In this document: piece after piece, positions 8,145 to 16,793 of the stretch
Numbering within the stretch: the stretch's first letter is position 1
How the letters are laid out: every line of letters begins with the position of its first letter
NCBI GenBank assembly: GCA_024640405.1
Contig: JAHEFB010000007.1
Location: forward strand, 1 to 64,000
From: Alphaproteobacteria bacterium
GTDB taxonomy: Bacteria > Pseudomonadota > Alphaproteobacteria > Rhizobiales > Aestuariivirgaceae
Reading direction: 5' to 3'
Length of the DNA: 64,000 nt
Notes under the pieces: model-generated
Seen by the model: only the letters and a program-made list of their open reading frames with translations
Database searches by the model: none
Told to the model about the DNA's origin: nothing
Made by a program: the position numbers and the translations under genes

Positions 8145-8900
8145 TTATATCGACCAGCCGCCATCTATAATGTGGTTCTGACCGGTCACGAATGTGGCAT
8201 CATCGGACGCAAGATAAACCACCAGGCCTGCAACATCTTCTGCTGAGGCAAGCGCACCGGTTGGCTGGCGGGACAGGAACCACTCACGAGCCTTGTCATA
8301 TCCGCCCATGTCCTCGCCAAGTTTCTCAACCCGCTGGCGCAGCGATGGCGTGTCGATGGTACCCGGGCAAACAGCGTTGCAGCGCACGTTCTGTTTAATG
8401 AAATCAATGGCGATTGACCGGGTCATGCCGATGACCGCAGCCTTGGTTGCACCGTAGACAAACCGCGATGGCGCGCCCTTTATGGATGATGCGACCGACG
8501 CCATGTTTATGATCGAACCGCCGCCGTTTTCCAGCATGCCGGGCAGAACGGCTTTCGCCATCCTGTACTGCGACTTCACATTCAGATCAAACGAGAAATC
8601 CCAGGCCGCGTCGTCACACTCCATTATAGTACCGTGATGCACGAAACCGGAACAGTTGAAGAGAATGTCAACAGGACCGACACGCTCAACCACCTTGGCT
8701 ACCTGCCTGGGTTTTGTAACATCCAGCATATAGGTGCGAATGCCGCGTTGTTCCTGTTTGACCTGGGCAAGAGCGTCCTTGTTGATGTCGGTTGCAAATA
8801 CCTTTGCGCCTTCACGCGCCATGGCGATGGCGGCTGCCTTACCAATGCCCTGGCCTGCCGCTGTCACCAATGCGGTCTTTCCCTTGAGTTTACCTGGCAT
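8145..8900 (-). CDS. Short-chain dehydrogenase/reductase
   Basis: A 251-residue classical SDR. The cofactor motif TAAGQGIG is at residues 13-20, the catalytic YGATK near residue 150, and a catalytic Ser in NMASVAS. Asp in FATDIN after strand 2 suggests NAD(H). By memory it resembles 2-keto-3-deoxy-L-fuconate dehydrogenase and cytosolic 3-hydroxybutyrate dehydrogenase (BDH2). The neighbouring sugar-acid genes on the other strand favour a 2-keto-3-deoxy sugar acid as substrate. GGAGGGAATAAA lies just before the ATG. Family certain, substrate inferred. Confidence 0.85.
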   Translation of the reverse strand: MPGKLKGKTALVTAAGQGIGKAAAIAMAREGAKVFATDINKDALAQVKQEQRGIRTYMLDVTKPRQVAKVVERVGPVDILFNCSGFVHHGTIMECDDAAWDFSFDLNVKSQYRMAKAVLPGMLENGGGSIINMASVASSIKGAPSRFVYGATKAAVIGMTRSIAIDFIKQNVRCNAVCPGTIDTPSLRQRVEKLGEDMGGYDKAREWFLSRQPTGALASAEDVAGLVVYLASDDATFVTGQNHIIDGGWSI

Positions 8901-8989
8901 TTTATTCCCTCCCTGCGGGATTTATGGTTTGAGCAATGCCAACAATGTGGCAGGTTTCCACATCCGCATAAAACACTATTCGTCTGGAT

Positions 8990-9256
8990 CATACCAAAGG
9001 AAGGAATTACTGATCCACTTGATGGAGGCAAATCCGTTCAGACTGGCAGGTGCGGTGCGCAGCGCGATGCGGTGCATCGGGCAAGCGCCGCAACGCACCA
9101 GATGGACGGATTTGTCCCACCGAAGGCCGGCTTTTCGCGCCCGCTGGACGTCGTTATGCTTCACTTGCAGTCGGTCTAGACTGCGGCGTGAAGCTTGCCT
9201 AGTCAGCAGACGCGAAAAACCGGTCAAATGGGTCAATAATTCCTTCCTTTGGTATG
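8990..9256. repeat. Mosaic inverted-repeat element, copy A
   Basis: Perfect 20-bp terminal arms (8990-9009 and 9237-9256) bound a 267-bp non-coding element between two divergent genes. Inside are core 1 (9046-9107, with GTGCGCAGCGCGATG and GCATCGGGCAAGC) and core 2 (about 9128-9223, beginning GGCTTTTCGCGCCCGCTGGA and ending GCGAAAAACCGGTC, able to pair with itself). The same layout recurs at 39811-40078. The right arm (GGGTCAATAATTCCTTCC) is nearly that of the mini-copy at 54179-54247. It holds no transposase, so it is MITE-like or REP-like. It occupies most of the 380-base gap here. Confidence 0.85.
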
Positions 9257-9281
9257 AAGAGCGGCCGGAGGCTAACAGCAA

Positions 9282-10268
9282 ATGAAAGTCGTAATCACCG
9301 GCGGGACCGGCTTTGTTGGCGCGCGTCTGGCGCGCCGTATTGTTGACAAGGGTACTCTTGCAGGCCCGGACGGGACGCAAACACCGGTGGACGAAGTTGT
9401 GCTGTTCGACGTTATGGCGCCAGACCCGTTGCCGATGCAGCTTGATGGTCAGGTAACGCTGGTGACCGGGGATATTTCCGACAAGGTGACCATCGAGCGG
9501 CTGATCGACCGCGATGACATCTCGGTATTTCATCTGGCGTCGGTCGTGTCAGGTGGTGGCGAGAAGGACTTTGACCTGGCCATCAGTGTAAACCTGACCG
9601 GCGGTCTGAACATATTCGAGGCGTTGCGCGCCAGAGCGTCGACCCCGAGACTGGTGTTTGCATCATCGATCGCGGTATTTGGCGGCGACCATATGCCTGC
9701 CGTGGTCGGCGATCACGGCAAGCAGACACCACAAACCACCTATGGCATGACCAAGGCATGCTGCGAACTGCTGATCAATGACTATACCCGCAAGGGCTTC
9801 CTTGACGGACGCTCCGCGCGTCTTCCTACTGTCATCGTTCGACCCGGTGCCCCCAACGCGGCTGCGTCTTCATTCGCCTCAGGCGTGTTCCGGGAGCCAT
9901 TGAAGGGTCAGCCCTGTGTGCTGCCGGTCAAGCCGGAAACCGTGATGCCGGTGCTGGGATATCGCAACATCGTTGAAGGCATACTGGCGCTGCATGAACT
10001 GCCATCTGAAAAACTTGGCGATGACCGCGCGGTGTCGCTGCCGTCCATGGACGTCACCGTTGCCGAGATGATCGCCTCATTGAAGCGGGTGGCGCATAAT
10101 CGCAAGCTGGGAGAAATTACGGTGCAGCCCGACCCGTTTATCGAGGCTATTGTCAGATCATGGCCGGTGGCGACCGAAGATGCCCGTGCGCTGACGCTCG
10201 GCCTGCCGAAGGACAAATCGCTGGACGAAATAGTCCACCACTACATTGAGGATTATGATCATGGCTAG
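9282..10268 (+). CDS. NAD-dependent epimerase/dehydratase, D-erythronate dehydrogenase-like
   Basis: A 328-residue extended SDR. The Rossmann motif is GGTGFVGARLARRIV (residues 7-21) and the catalytic pair is TYGMTK near residue 155. It resembles DenD, which oxidises D-erythronate to 2-oxo-erythronate, by its VRPGAPN and SFASGVFREPL segments. Position at the head of a dehydratase/lactonase/oxidoreductase run fits oxidation of a short sugar acid. The next gene overlaps its end by 8 bases. The substrate remains inferred; a uronate dehydrogenase or sugar epimerase is possible. Confidence 0.8.
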   Translation: MKVVITGGTGFVGARLARRIVDKGTLAGPDGTQTPVDEVVLFDVMAPDPLPMQLDGQVTLVTGDISDKVTIERLIDRDDISVFHLASVVSGGGEKDFDLAISVNLTGGLNIFEALRARASTPRLVFASSIAVFGGDHMPAVVGDHGKQTPQTTYGMTKACCELLINDYTRKGFLDGRSARLPTVIVRPGAPNAAASSFASGVFREPLKGQPCVLPVKPETVMPVLGYRNIVEGILALHELPSEKLGDDRAVSLPSMDVTVAEMIASLKRVAHNRKLGEITVQPDPFIEAIVRSWPVATEDARALTLGLPKDKSLDEIVHHYIEDYDHG

Positions 10269-12039
10269 GAAAACGGTTTATCGCGGCAAATCGCTGGCGT
10301 CCAAGTCGGACAAGGACCCCCTGGCCCCCAAGGGCCGCTCAAAGCACTGGTTTGGACAGAAGGGCATGGACGGCTTCCACCATCGCAGCTGGATGAAGAA
10401 TCAGGGCCTGCCGCATCACCTGTTTGACGGCAGGCCGGTAATCGGCATCTGCAACACCTGGTCTGAACTTACTCCCTGCAATGCACACTTCCGGGTGCTG
10501 GCTGAACGGGTCAAGCGTGGCATCTATCAAGCCGGTGGTTTTCCGGTGGAATTTCCGGTCACGTCGCTGGGCGAAACACTTATGCGGCCCACGACCATGA
10601 TGTTTCGCAACCTGGTTTCGATGGATGTTGAAGAATCAATCCGCGCCAATCCGATTGATGGGGTTGTTTTGCTGGTCGGCTGCGACAAGACAACGCCGGC
10701 GCTGATTATGGGCGCGGCATCGTGCGACCTGCCAACTCTGGCGCTGTCCGGCGGGCCGATGCTGAACGGACGGTTTGGCGATGAGACGATCGGTTCAGGC
10801 ACCCATGTTTGGAAGTTCGTCGAGCGCCAGAAAGCCGGCACGATGACGTTCGATCAAATGACGGAGGCCGAAGCCTGCATGTCCCGCTCGGTCGGCCACT
10901 GTATGACCATGGGTACTGCGTCGACCATGGCGTCAATGGTGGAGTCGCTTGGTCTGGGACTGCCGTCCAACGCTGCCATTCCTGCGGCTGACTCGCGGCG
11001 CAATGTATTGGCGCATATGGCCGGCCGGCGAATTGTCGAAATGGTCGACGAGGATCTGCGGATGTCGAAAATCCTCACCCGAAAGGCGTTTGAGAATGCC
11101 ATCCGGGTCAATGGCGCCATAGGCGGGTCCACAAATGCGGTGGTGCACCTGCTGGCCATTGCAGGGCGCATGGGGGTGAAGGTCTCACTGGACGACTGGG
11201 ACCGGCTCGGGCAGGACGTGCCCTGCCTGGTTAACCTGATGCCGTCGGGCAAATACCTGATGGAAGATTTCTTCTATGCCGGCGGTTTGCCGGTGGTCAT
11301 GAGGGAACTGGCGGAAAACGGACTTTTGCACAAGTCTGCCAAGACCGTTAACGGCAAATCGCAATGGGCCAATGTCAAGAAGGCAACGTGTTACAATCGC
11401 GATGTGATACATGCGTTTGACATACCGTTCAAGAAAACCGGCGGCATTGCCGTGCTGAATGGCAACCTGTCGCCGTCCGGTGCCGTCCTCAAGCCGTCTG
11501 CGGCTACCGCTGAACTGATGCAGCACAAGGGCAGGGCGGTGGTGTTTGAAGACATCGATGACTACAAGGCGCGGATTGATGACCCGAAACTCGAGATTGA
11601 TGAAAATTCGATCATGGTGTTGAAGAATTGCGGCCCAAAGGGATATCCGGGCTTTTCCGAGGTGGGAAATATGGCGCTGCCGGCCAAGCTGCTCAAGAAG
11701 GGCGTCACCGACATGGTGCGGATTTCCGATGCCCGCATGTCCGGCACAGCCTACGGTACCGTGGTGCTTCATGTTGCGCCCGAAGCCGCAGCAGGCGGCC
11801 CGCTGGCATTGGTGAGGGAGGGCGACATGATCGAGCTGGACGTTAAGGGCCGCAGGCTGCATCTTGATGTGTCTGATGCGGAACTGGCTGACCGCAAGGC
11901 TGAATGGCAACCGCTGGAAAGCCCGGCGCGCGGGTATGCCAAGTTGCACGAAGATCATGTGATGCAGGCTGATACCGGTTGTGATCTGGATTTCCTGGTT
12001 GGCAAATCCGGTGCGGAAATTCCTCGCGAGAGTCACTGA
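10261..12039 (+). CDS. IlvD/Edd-family sugar-acid dehydratase (L-arabinonate type)
   Basis: A 592-residue Fe-S dehydratase. Cluster cysteines are visible in GICNTWSELTPCN (about 62-74), VGCDKTTPA (about 140) and GHCMTMGTASTM (about 213); the C-terminal domain carries LKNCGPKGYPG and RISDARMSGTAYG. The WSELTPCNAHFR form is that of sugar-acid dehydratases (arabinonate, xylonate, galactonate) rather than biosynthetic IlvD. It would remove water from an aldonate to give a 2-keto-3-deoxy acid. I chose the ATG at 10261, preceded by TGAGGA; ATG 10255 and TTG 10246 are alternatives in frame. It overlaps the DenD-like gene and abuts the lactonase gene. Confidence 0.87.
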   Translation: MARKTVYRGKSLASKSDKDPLAPKGRSKHWFGQKGMDGFHHRSWMKNQGLPHHLFDGRPVIGICNTWSELTPCNAHFRVLAERVKRGIYQAGGFPVEFPVTSLGETLMRPTTMMFRNLVSMDVEESIRANPIDGVVLLVGCDKTTPALIMGAASCDLPTLALSGGPMLNGRFGDETIGSGTHVWKFVERQKAGTMTFDQMTEAEACMSRSVGHCMTMGTASTMASMVESLGLGLPSNAAIPAADSRRNVLAHMAGRRIVEMVDEDLRMSKILTRKAFENAIRVNGAIGGSTNAVVHLLAIAGRMGVKVSLDDWDRLGQDVPCLVNLMPSGKYLMEDFFYAGGLPVVMRELAENGLLHKSAKTVNGKSQWANVKKATCYNRDVIHAFDIPFKKTGGIAVLNGNLSPSGAVLKPSAATAELMQHKGRAVVFEDIDDYKARIDDPKLEIDENSIMVLKNCGPKGYPGFSEVGNMALPAKLLKKGVTDMVRISDARMSGTAYGTVVLHVAPEAAAGGPLALVREGDMIELDVKGRRLHLDVSDAELADRKAEWQPLESPARGYAKLHEDHVMQADTGCDLDFLVGKSGAEIPRESH

Positions 12040-13047
12040 GTGTTTGATTTAACGGACATTGATTTCATCGGTTCAGGCCTGACGCGGCCGGAATGTGTGC
12101 TGGCGCACTCGTCGGGATTGCTGATCGTGCCAGACTGGACCGGCGCTGGCGGCGTCAGCCTGGTTTCACCCCACGGCGTGTGTATTCGGCATCTGGCAAG
12201 TGATCGCCCTGAGGAAGATCCGCTGAGGCCGAACGGGATTGCCCTGGAAAAAGACGGCAACATTCTGCTGGCCCACCTGGGAGATGAGACCGGCGGCCTG
12301 TTTCGGCTGCGACCGGACGGGACAACCAAAACTGTGCTGGACGAGGTGGAGGGGCAAATACTGCCGCCGTGCAATTTTGTGATCTCCGACGGCGGAAGCG
12401 GGTTGTTCCTGACGGTTTCAACCCGCCGCGTACCGCGGGCGCTGGGCTATCGCAAGGATGTGGATGACGGTTTCATTGTGCATATTCCCTATCGCGGTGC
12501 CGCGCGAATTGTTGCTGACGGCCTGGGATACACCAATGAATGCATGCTGCATCCGTCCGGGCGCTGGCTCTATGTCAATGAAACCTTTGTCCGCAGGTTG
12601 TCCCGGTTCAAGGTGTCGGGAAGAGGCAAACTCGGCAAGCGGCAGACGGTGTGCGAGTTCGGCCGGGGAACGTTTCCGGACGGACTGGCATTTGATGAAG
12701 CGGGTGATGTGTGGGTGACCTCGATTGTGTCCAACCGCGTCATTCGCGTTTCCGCGGACGGTGAACAGACAATCTGGCTGGAAGATGTTGATCCGGACCA
12801 TCTGGCCTGGGTGGAGGAGGCCTATCAGGCAGATGATATGGGCAGACCGCATCTTGATGGCGTCCAGTCGCGGACGCTATGCAATATTTCCAACCTGGCA
12901 TTTGGTGGTGGTGACCTTAAGACTGCCTTCCTGGGGTGTTTGCTCGGGGACAGTATTGCCTCAATCGCAATGCCTGTGGCCGGCCATCCTCCGGCACACT
13001 GGACAGCGGATATTGAACCCTTGCTGAGGGCGAGGGGCATAGCCTGA
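12040..13047 (+). CDS. SMP-30/gluconolactonase-like sugar lactonase
   Basis: A 335-residue six-bladed propeller of the SMP-30/LRE family. The metal-site residues known from SMP-30 are visible: Glu18 in RPECVLA, Asn in GYTNECMLHPSG near residue 167, and Asp in FPDGLAFD near residue 212. It should hydrolyse an aldonolactone to the aldonic acid, feeding the adjacent dehydratase. The start is a GTG immediately after the dehydratase stop (TGA then GTG), and its own stop overlaps the next ATG by one base, so translation is probably coupled on both sides. Confidence 0.82.
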   Translation: MFDLTDIDFIGSGLTRPECVLAHSSGLLIVPDWTGAGGVSLVSPHGVCIRHLASDRPEEDPLRPNGIALEKDGNILLAHLGDETGGLFRLRPDGTTKTVLDEVEGQILPPCNFVISDGGSGLFLTVSTRRVPRALGYRKDVDDGFIVHIPYRGAARIVADGLGYTNECMLHPSGRWLYVNETFVRRLSRFKVSGRGKLGKRQTVCEFGRGTFPDGLAFDEAGDVWVTSIVSNRVIRVSADGEQTIWLEDVDPDHLAWVEEAYQADDMGRPHLDGVQSRTLCNISNLAFGGGDLKTAFLGCLLGDSIASIAMPVAGHPPAHWTADIEPLLRARGIA

Positions 13048-14081
13048 TGGGTCAATTGAAGGTTGCCGTTGTAGGTGCGGGATATTTCGCACAACTGCAT
13101 CATGAAGCATGGATGCGGATGAAGCGTGTGGAACTGACCGGCATTTGCGACATGAATGTCCAGGCGGCTGCAACATCAGCTCAAAACCATGGTGTTGCTG
13201 CGTACAGTGATCTGACGAAGATGCTGGCGGAATCCCAACCCGACCTGGTGGACATCGTCACACCGCCTGCATCACATTTGCCCCTGATCCGGACCTGCAT
13301 GGAAAATGCAGTTTCAGTAGTTTGCCAGAAACCGTTCTGTCAAACGCCGGATGAGGCGAATGAAGCAATCGTACTGTCACGGGATGCAAACAGGTTCATT
13401 GCCGTGCATGAAAATTTCCGGTTCCAGCCGTGGTATCGAAAAACCAGGCAGTTGCTCGATGAGAAGGCGCTGGGTCAAGTCTATCAGATCACCTTTCGCC
13501 TGCGCCCCGGCGACGGACAGGGGGCGGATGCCTATCTGGCGCGGCAGCCGTATTTTCAGAAAATGCCCAAGTTTCTGGTTCATGAAACAGGCGTGCACTG
13601 GATAGATACGTTCCGCTATCTGTTCGGCAACCCAACAGCGGTTCTTGCTGACCTGCGGCAGCTCAATCCGGTCATAGCCGGAGAAGATGCCGGTATTGTC
13701 CTGTTTGACTTGCCCAATGGTGTCCGCGGTGTGCTGGACGGCAACCGACTTGCTGATCATGCAGCAGACAATACCCGGCGCACCATGGGCGAAATGCTCA
13801 TCGAGGGTGCCGAGGCGAGCCTGCGACTGACCGGTCAGGGAGAGCTGTCGCTGCGCAAGCACGGCCGCATGAATGAAGTGCAGGTTGCCTGTGATTTTGT
13901 GGACAGTGCATTTGGGGGCGACTGTGTCTTCAATCTGTGCGCCCACGTGGCAGATCATATGCTCGATGGCGGTGAGCTGGAGAACGAGGCATCGGATTAT
14001 CTGGTGGTACAGGCAACCGAACGTGCGGTTTACCGGTCAACGGAAAAGCGCTGCTGGATCGACGTGGCGTCTTGCCAATAA
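13047..14081 (+). CDS. Gfo/Idh/MocA-family oxidoreductase
   Basis: A 344-residue NAD(P)-dependent sugar oxidoreductase. The N-terminal Rossmann motif is VVGAGYFAQLHH; the family catalytic motif is CQKPF near residue 98, where EKP is most usual; the C-terminal domain carries HETGVHWIDTFRYLFG with the catalytic-region His. It probably oxidises a cyclic sugar or inositol-like polyol to a lactone or ketone, which the preceding lactonase could open. TGATG overlap with the lactonase gene. It ends the tight run of four genes from 9282. Confidence 0.85.
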   Translation: MGQLKVAVVGAGYFAQLHHEAWMRMKRVELTGICDMNVQAAATSAQNHGVAAYSDLTKMLAESQPDLVDIVTPPASHLPLIRTCMENAVSVVCQKPFCQTPDEANEAIVLSRDANRFIAVHENFRFQPWYRKTRQLLDEKALGQVYQITFRLRPGDGQGADAYLARQPYFQKMPKFLVHETGVHWIDTFRYLFGNPTAVLADLRQLNPVIAGEDAGIVLFDLPNGVRGVLDGNRLADHAADNTRRTMGEMLIEGAEASLRLTGQGELSLRKHGRMNEVQVACDFVDSAFGGDCVFNLCAHVADHMLDGGELENEASDYLVVQATERAVYRSTEKRCWIDVASCQ

Positions 14082-14146
14082 CCCATGATCGTCGTTTGAT
14101 TGGATCGGGGCTGAATGTCTAATGCAACTATGACGGGTGCTTTCTT

Positions 14147-14887
14147 GTGGAACTGACGCTTGAATCTGCTTTCTCCACCGGCGGCATGGTGGGGCACTTT
14201 GCCTATATGCTGCTGGTTTTGTCGATGGTCATGCGGCGTATGTTTCTGCTGCGGATACTTGTCATCCTGTCTGCGCTTGTCGCGATTGCCTATGCACTGT
14301 TCTGGCTGAAAGATCCCATCGGTGTCTTCTGGGAAAGCCTTCTCGTCGTGGTCAACGTGGTTCAACTTGCAATCACCTGGCATCAGAACCGATCGGCGAG
14401 GTTCAGTGATGAGGAGAAGGTCTTCATGCAGGGCCATCTGCCGAGCCTTTCGTTGTCGGAGCGACGAAGATTGCTCAATCGCGGGATGTGGATATCCGGT
14501 GAAGTAGGCACAGAGCTGACGACGGAAGGCCAGCCCGTCAACCACCTTGTGTATCTGGCATCCGGGCAGGCATTGGTCATATCCGGCGGCCGTGCTGTGG
14601 CGGTTTGCGAACCGGGCGCATTCATCGGTGAGATGACGGCGCTTCGCGGCGAACCTGCCAGTGCCACGGTTAAACTCAATCAGGCAGCAAGATACTGGGC
14701 CATTGAGGCCGACCAATTGCGGAGGCTTGTAAAAAAGAATACCGATATAGGCGTGGCCCTTGAAGGCAGTTTCGCCCGCAATATGCGAGACAAGCTGGTT
14801 CGGTCCAACAAGTTCATCCAGGACTCAGGCGGTGTGATAAGTCCTTCGCCACCCGGTAAGCCGGCCAAACAAGACCGCCCGGCGTGA
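14147..14887 (+). CDS. Membrane protein with degenerate cyclic-nucleotide-binding domain (Popeye-like)
   Basis: A 246-residue protein. Residues 14-52 and 57-77 are hydrophobic and form two or three membrane helices; residues about 95-205 look like a cNMP-binding beta barrel with the cassette GEMTALRGEPASATV (161-175). In classical cassettes the residue after Pro is Arg and contacts the cyclic phosphate; here it is Ala171. A short membrane domain followed by such a barrel matches animal Popeye proteins and bacterial relatives. The start is GTG at 14147. The gene ends 10 bases before the lyase-fusion gene, so they may be co-transcribed. Role unknown. Confidence 0.7.
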   Translation: MELTLESAFSTGGMVGHFAYMLLVLSMVMRRMFLLRILVILSALVAIAYALFWLKDPIGVFWESLLVVVNVVQLAITWHQNRSARFSDEEKVFMQGHLPSLSLSERRRLLNRGMWISGEVGTELTTEGQPVNHLVYLASGQALVISGGRAVAVCEPGAFIGEMTALRGEPASATVKLNQAARYWAIEADQLRRLVKKNTDIGVALEGSFARNMRDKLVRSNKFIQDSGGVISPSPPGKPAKQDRPA

Positions 14888-14897
14888 GAGCTGTATC

Positions 14898-16793
14898 ATG
14901 AAACAAGCCAAGCCCGGCATTACCTACAAAGGACAAGCGATACCCAAGCCTTCCGACCTGGCCTCCGCATTGGGCAATACCGGTGTCGATGTTGTGTCAT
15001 CACCGGCGACTATCGGCTACCTCGAAATGGCATGCCACCATGCCTCGGACCAGTTTTTTGACGAAGGTGAGGCAAGCGTCGGTGTCGGCTTTGAGATGCA
15101 ACATGTAGGTGCCGCCACACCGGATCTGCCGGTTGATCTTGTGGCGGAACTGATCAGGGTTGATGGCCGCCGGTTGACATTCAAGGTGGAGGCGACACAG
15201 GCCGGCAAGGCCATAATGACAGGCACGCATCAGCGCGCTGTGGTTGATCTCGCCCGGTTGATGGCCGGTACGGTAGTTTCTACAAGCGACGACGCAGCAG
15301 TGTTGCTGACCGGGCGGACCTTGAAAATCTCCGATGTGGAAACTGTTGCCTTCGACGGGCGTCCGGTGGAAATTCATGAAAATTGCCGCAAGCAGATGGC
15401 AGCGGGCCGCGCTGTCGTGGAGAGATATTTCAAGGACAATATTCCCGCCTACGGTCTGAACACCGGGTTGGGGGTGCGGGCAACCGGCATGCTGTCGGCC
15501 GATGAAGCGGCTGATTTTTCCATGAAGATGGTGCGCGGCAGAGCCCAGGCCGTTGGTCAGCCGCTGCCGGTTCCAGCAGCCCGGGCGGCCATGCTGGTTC
15601 GGCTGAACACCCTTTTGACAGGTGAGGCAGGTGTGAATCCGGGCATTGCAGAAGCTCTGATGGATGCACTGAATGCCGGCCTTACACCGGTCATGCCGGC
15701 GGTTGGATCAATCGGCGCGGGAGACCTTGTTGTGATGGCTTCGATCCCGCACGCGTTGTCAGGTGAAGGCGATGCGTATCTGGGGGGTGAGCGAATGGCA
15801 GCTTCGGTTGCCCTGAAGAGGGCTGGCCTGAAACCTTTGCAGCTGGGCCCGAAGGATGGACTGGCGCTGTGCAACAATCAGGCACATTCTGCTTCCCTTG
15901 CATGCCTTGCGGCACGGTCCGCACGCAATCTGCTTGATGCCGCCAATGTCTCGGCGGCTCTAGTCATGGAAGGGTTCAGGGCCAACCTTTCACCACTACA
16001 GGTTGCAGCAGCAGCCGTCAGACCACAGGCAGGTCAGGTTGAAACGGCCAAGGTGTTGCGCGGTCTGCTGGAGGGTAGTGCCTTGATGAAGGACGGAGCG
16101 GCGCGACGTCTGCAGGACCCGATTTCATTGCGTTCGACAATTCAGACGCATGGCAGTGTCTTTGCCGCGCTGGGCATACTGGAGTCCGCAATCTCGGTTG
16201 AGATCAATCATTCGTCCGACAATCCCGCCGTGCTGATACCGCAAGGCTGCATCGTTTCGACCGGCAATTATCATACACCGTGGCTTGCCCAGACGCTGGA
16301 TTCAACATCGCGGGCGCTGGCGGTGCTGGCCAACGATGCCGTGTCGCGCATTCACCGCTTGTGCACACCGGAAATATCGGGTCTGGCACCGCTGCTGTCA
16401 TCTGCTGCCACCGACCGCGCCGGCTTCGGGCCGTTGCTTAAACCTGTTGAAGCCTTACGCGCCAGCATCATACACCTGGCCAATCCGGTTCCAGTTTTAC
16501 CCGGCTTCAATGCCGGTGGAGTGGAAGACGCAGCAACGTTCGCCCCGCTGGCGGCGTCGAAGCTGATGCAGTTATGCGAGCAGTTGAGCTATCTGCTGGC
16601 CTACGAATTGCTGGCAGGTGCGCAGGCGCTTGACCTGGCCAGGCCGGCGAATGTGGCGCCCCGTGTCGCCAAGGCTCACCAGCAGGTCAGGACCCTGTCG
16701 GCGTTTCTGGCAGATGACAGGCCAGTTGGCAGGGAAGTGGAGGCCATCGCCTGCGAATTGGTGCTAATGGGCGGATTGGTCAAGAAGGTTTAA
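14898..16793 (+). CDS. FlK-type thioesterase domain fused to MIO-less ammonia-lyase-like domain
   Basis: A 631-residue fusion. Residues 1-120 match by memory the fluoroacetyl-CoA thioesterase FlK (hotdog fold): Glu43 and His69 are spaced as FlK Glu50 and His76, and GRRLTFKVEA and GTHQRAVVDL are shared. Residues 135-631 have the histidine/phenylalanine ammonia-lyase fold: YGLNTG (185-190), QDPISLR (406-412), EINHSSDNP (435-443). The MIO-forming loop, normally GSVGASGDL, reads GSIGAGDL (270-277) and lacks the Ser, so the usual cofactor cannot form; NG-T becomes NNQ and the QDPYS Tyr is Ile. Chemistry is therefore unknown; a CoA-linked substrate is suggested. It overlaps the convergent cyclodeaminase-like gene by 4 bases. 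Confidence 0.8.
   Translation: MKQAKPGITYKGQAIPKPSDLASALGNTGVDVVSSPATIGYLEMACHHASDQFFDEGEASVGVGFEMQHVGAATPDLPVDLVAELIRVDGRRLTFKVEATQAGKAIMTGTHQRAVVDLARLMAGTVVSTSDDAAVLLTGRTLKISDVETVAFDGRPVEIHENCRKQMAAGRAVVERYFKDNIPAYGLNTGLGVRATGMLSADEAADFSMKMVRGRAQAVGQPLPVPAARAAMLVRLNTLLTGEAGVNPGIAEALMDALNAGLTPVMPAVGSIGAGDLVVMASIPHALSGEGDAYLGGERMAASVALKRAGLKPLQLGPKDGLALCNNQAHSASLACLAARSARNLLDAANVSAALVMEGFRANLSPLQVAAAAVRPQAGQVETAKVLRGLLEGSALMKDGAARRLQDPISLRSTIQTHGSVFAALGILESAISVEINHSSDNPAVLIPQGCIVSTGNYHTPWLAQTLDSTSRALAVLANDAVSRIHRLCTPEISGLAPLLSSAATDRAGFGPLLKPVEALRASIIHLANPVPVLPGFNAGGVEDAATFAPLAASKLMQLCEQLSYLLAYELLAGAQALDLARPANVAPRVAKAHQQVRTLSAFLADDRPVGREVEAIACELVLMGGLVKKV

Noticed and set aside
8990-9256. Insertion sequence with transposase
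   Set aside because: The element is 267 bp and encodes nothing; it can only be a non-autonomous or REP-like repeat.
8976-9533. Minus-strand frame of 185 codons over copy A and the DenD-like gene start
   Set aside because: Half lies in the repeat element and half is antisense to the SDR motifs; a similar RIALRTAP stretch recurs in copy B only because the DNA core is shared.
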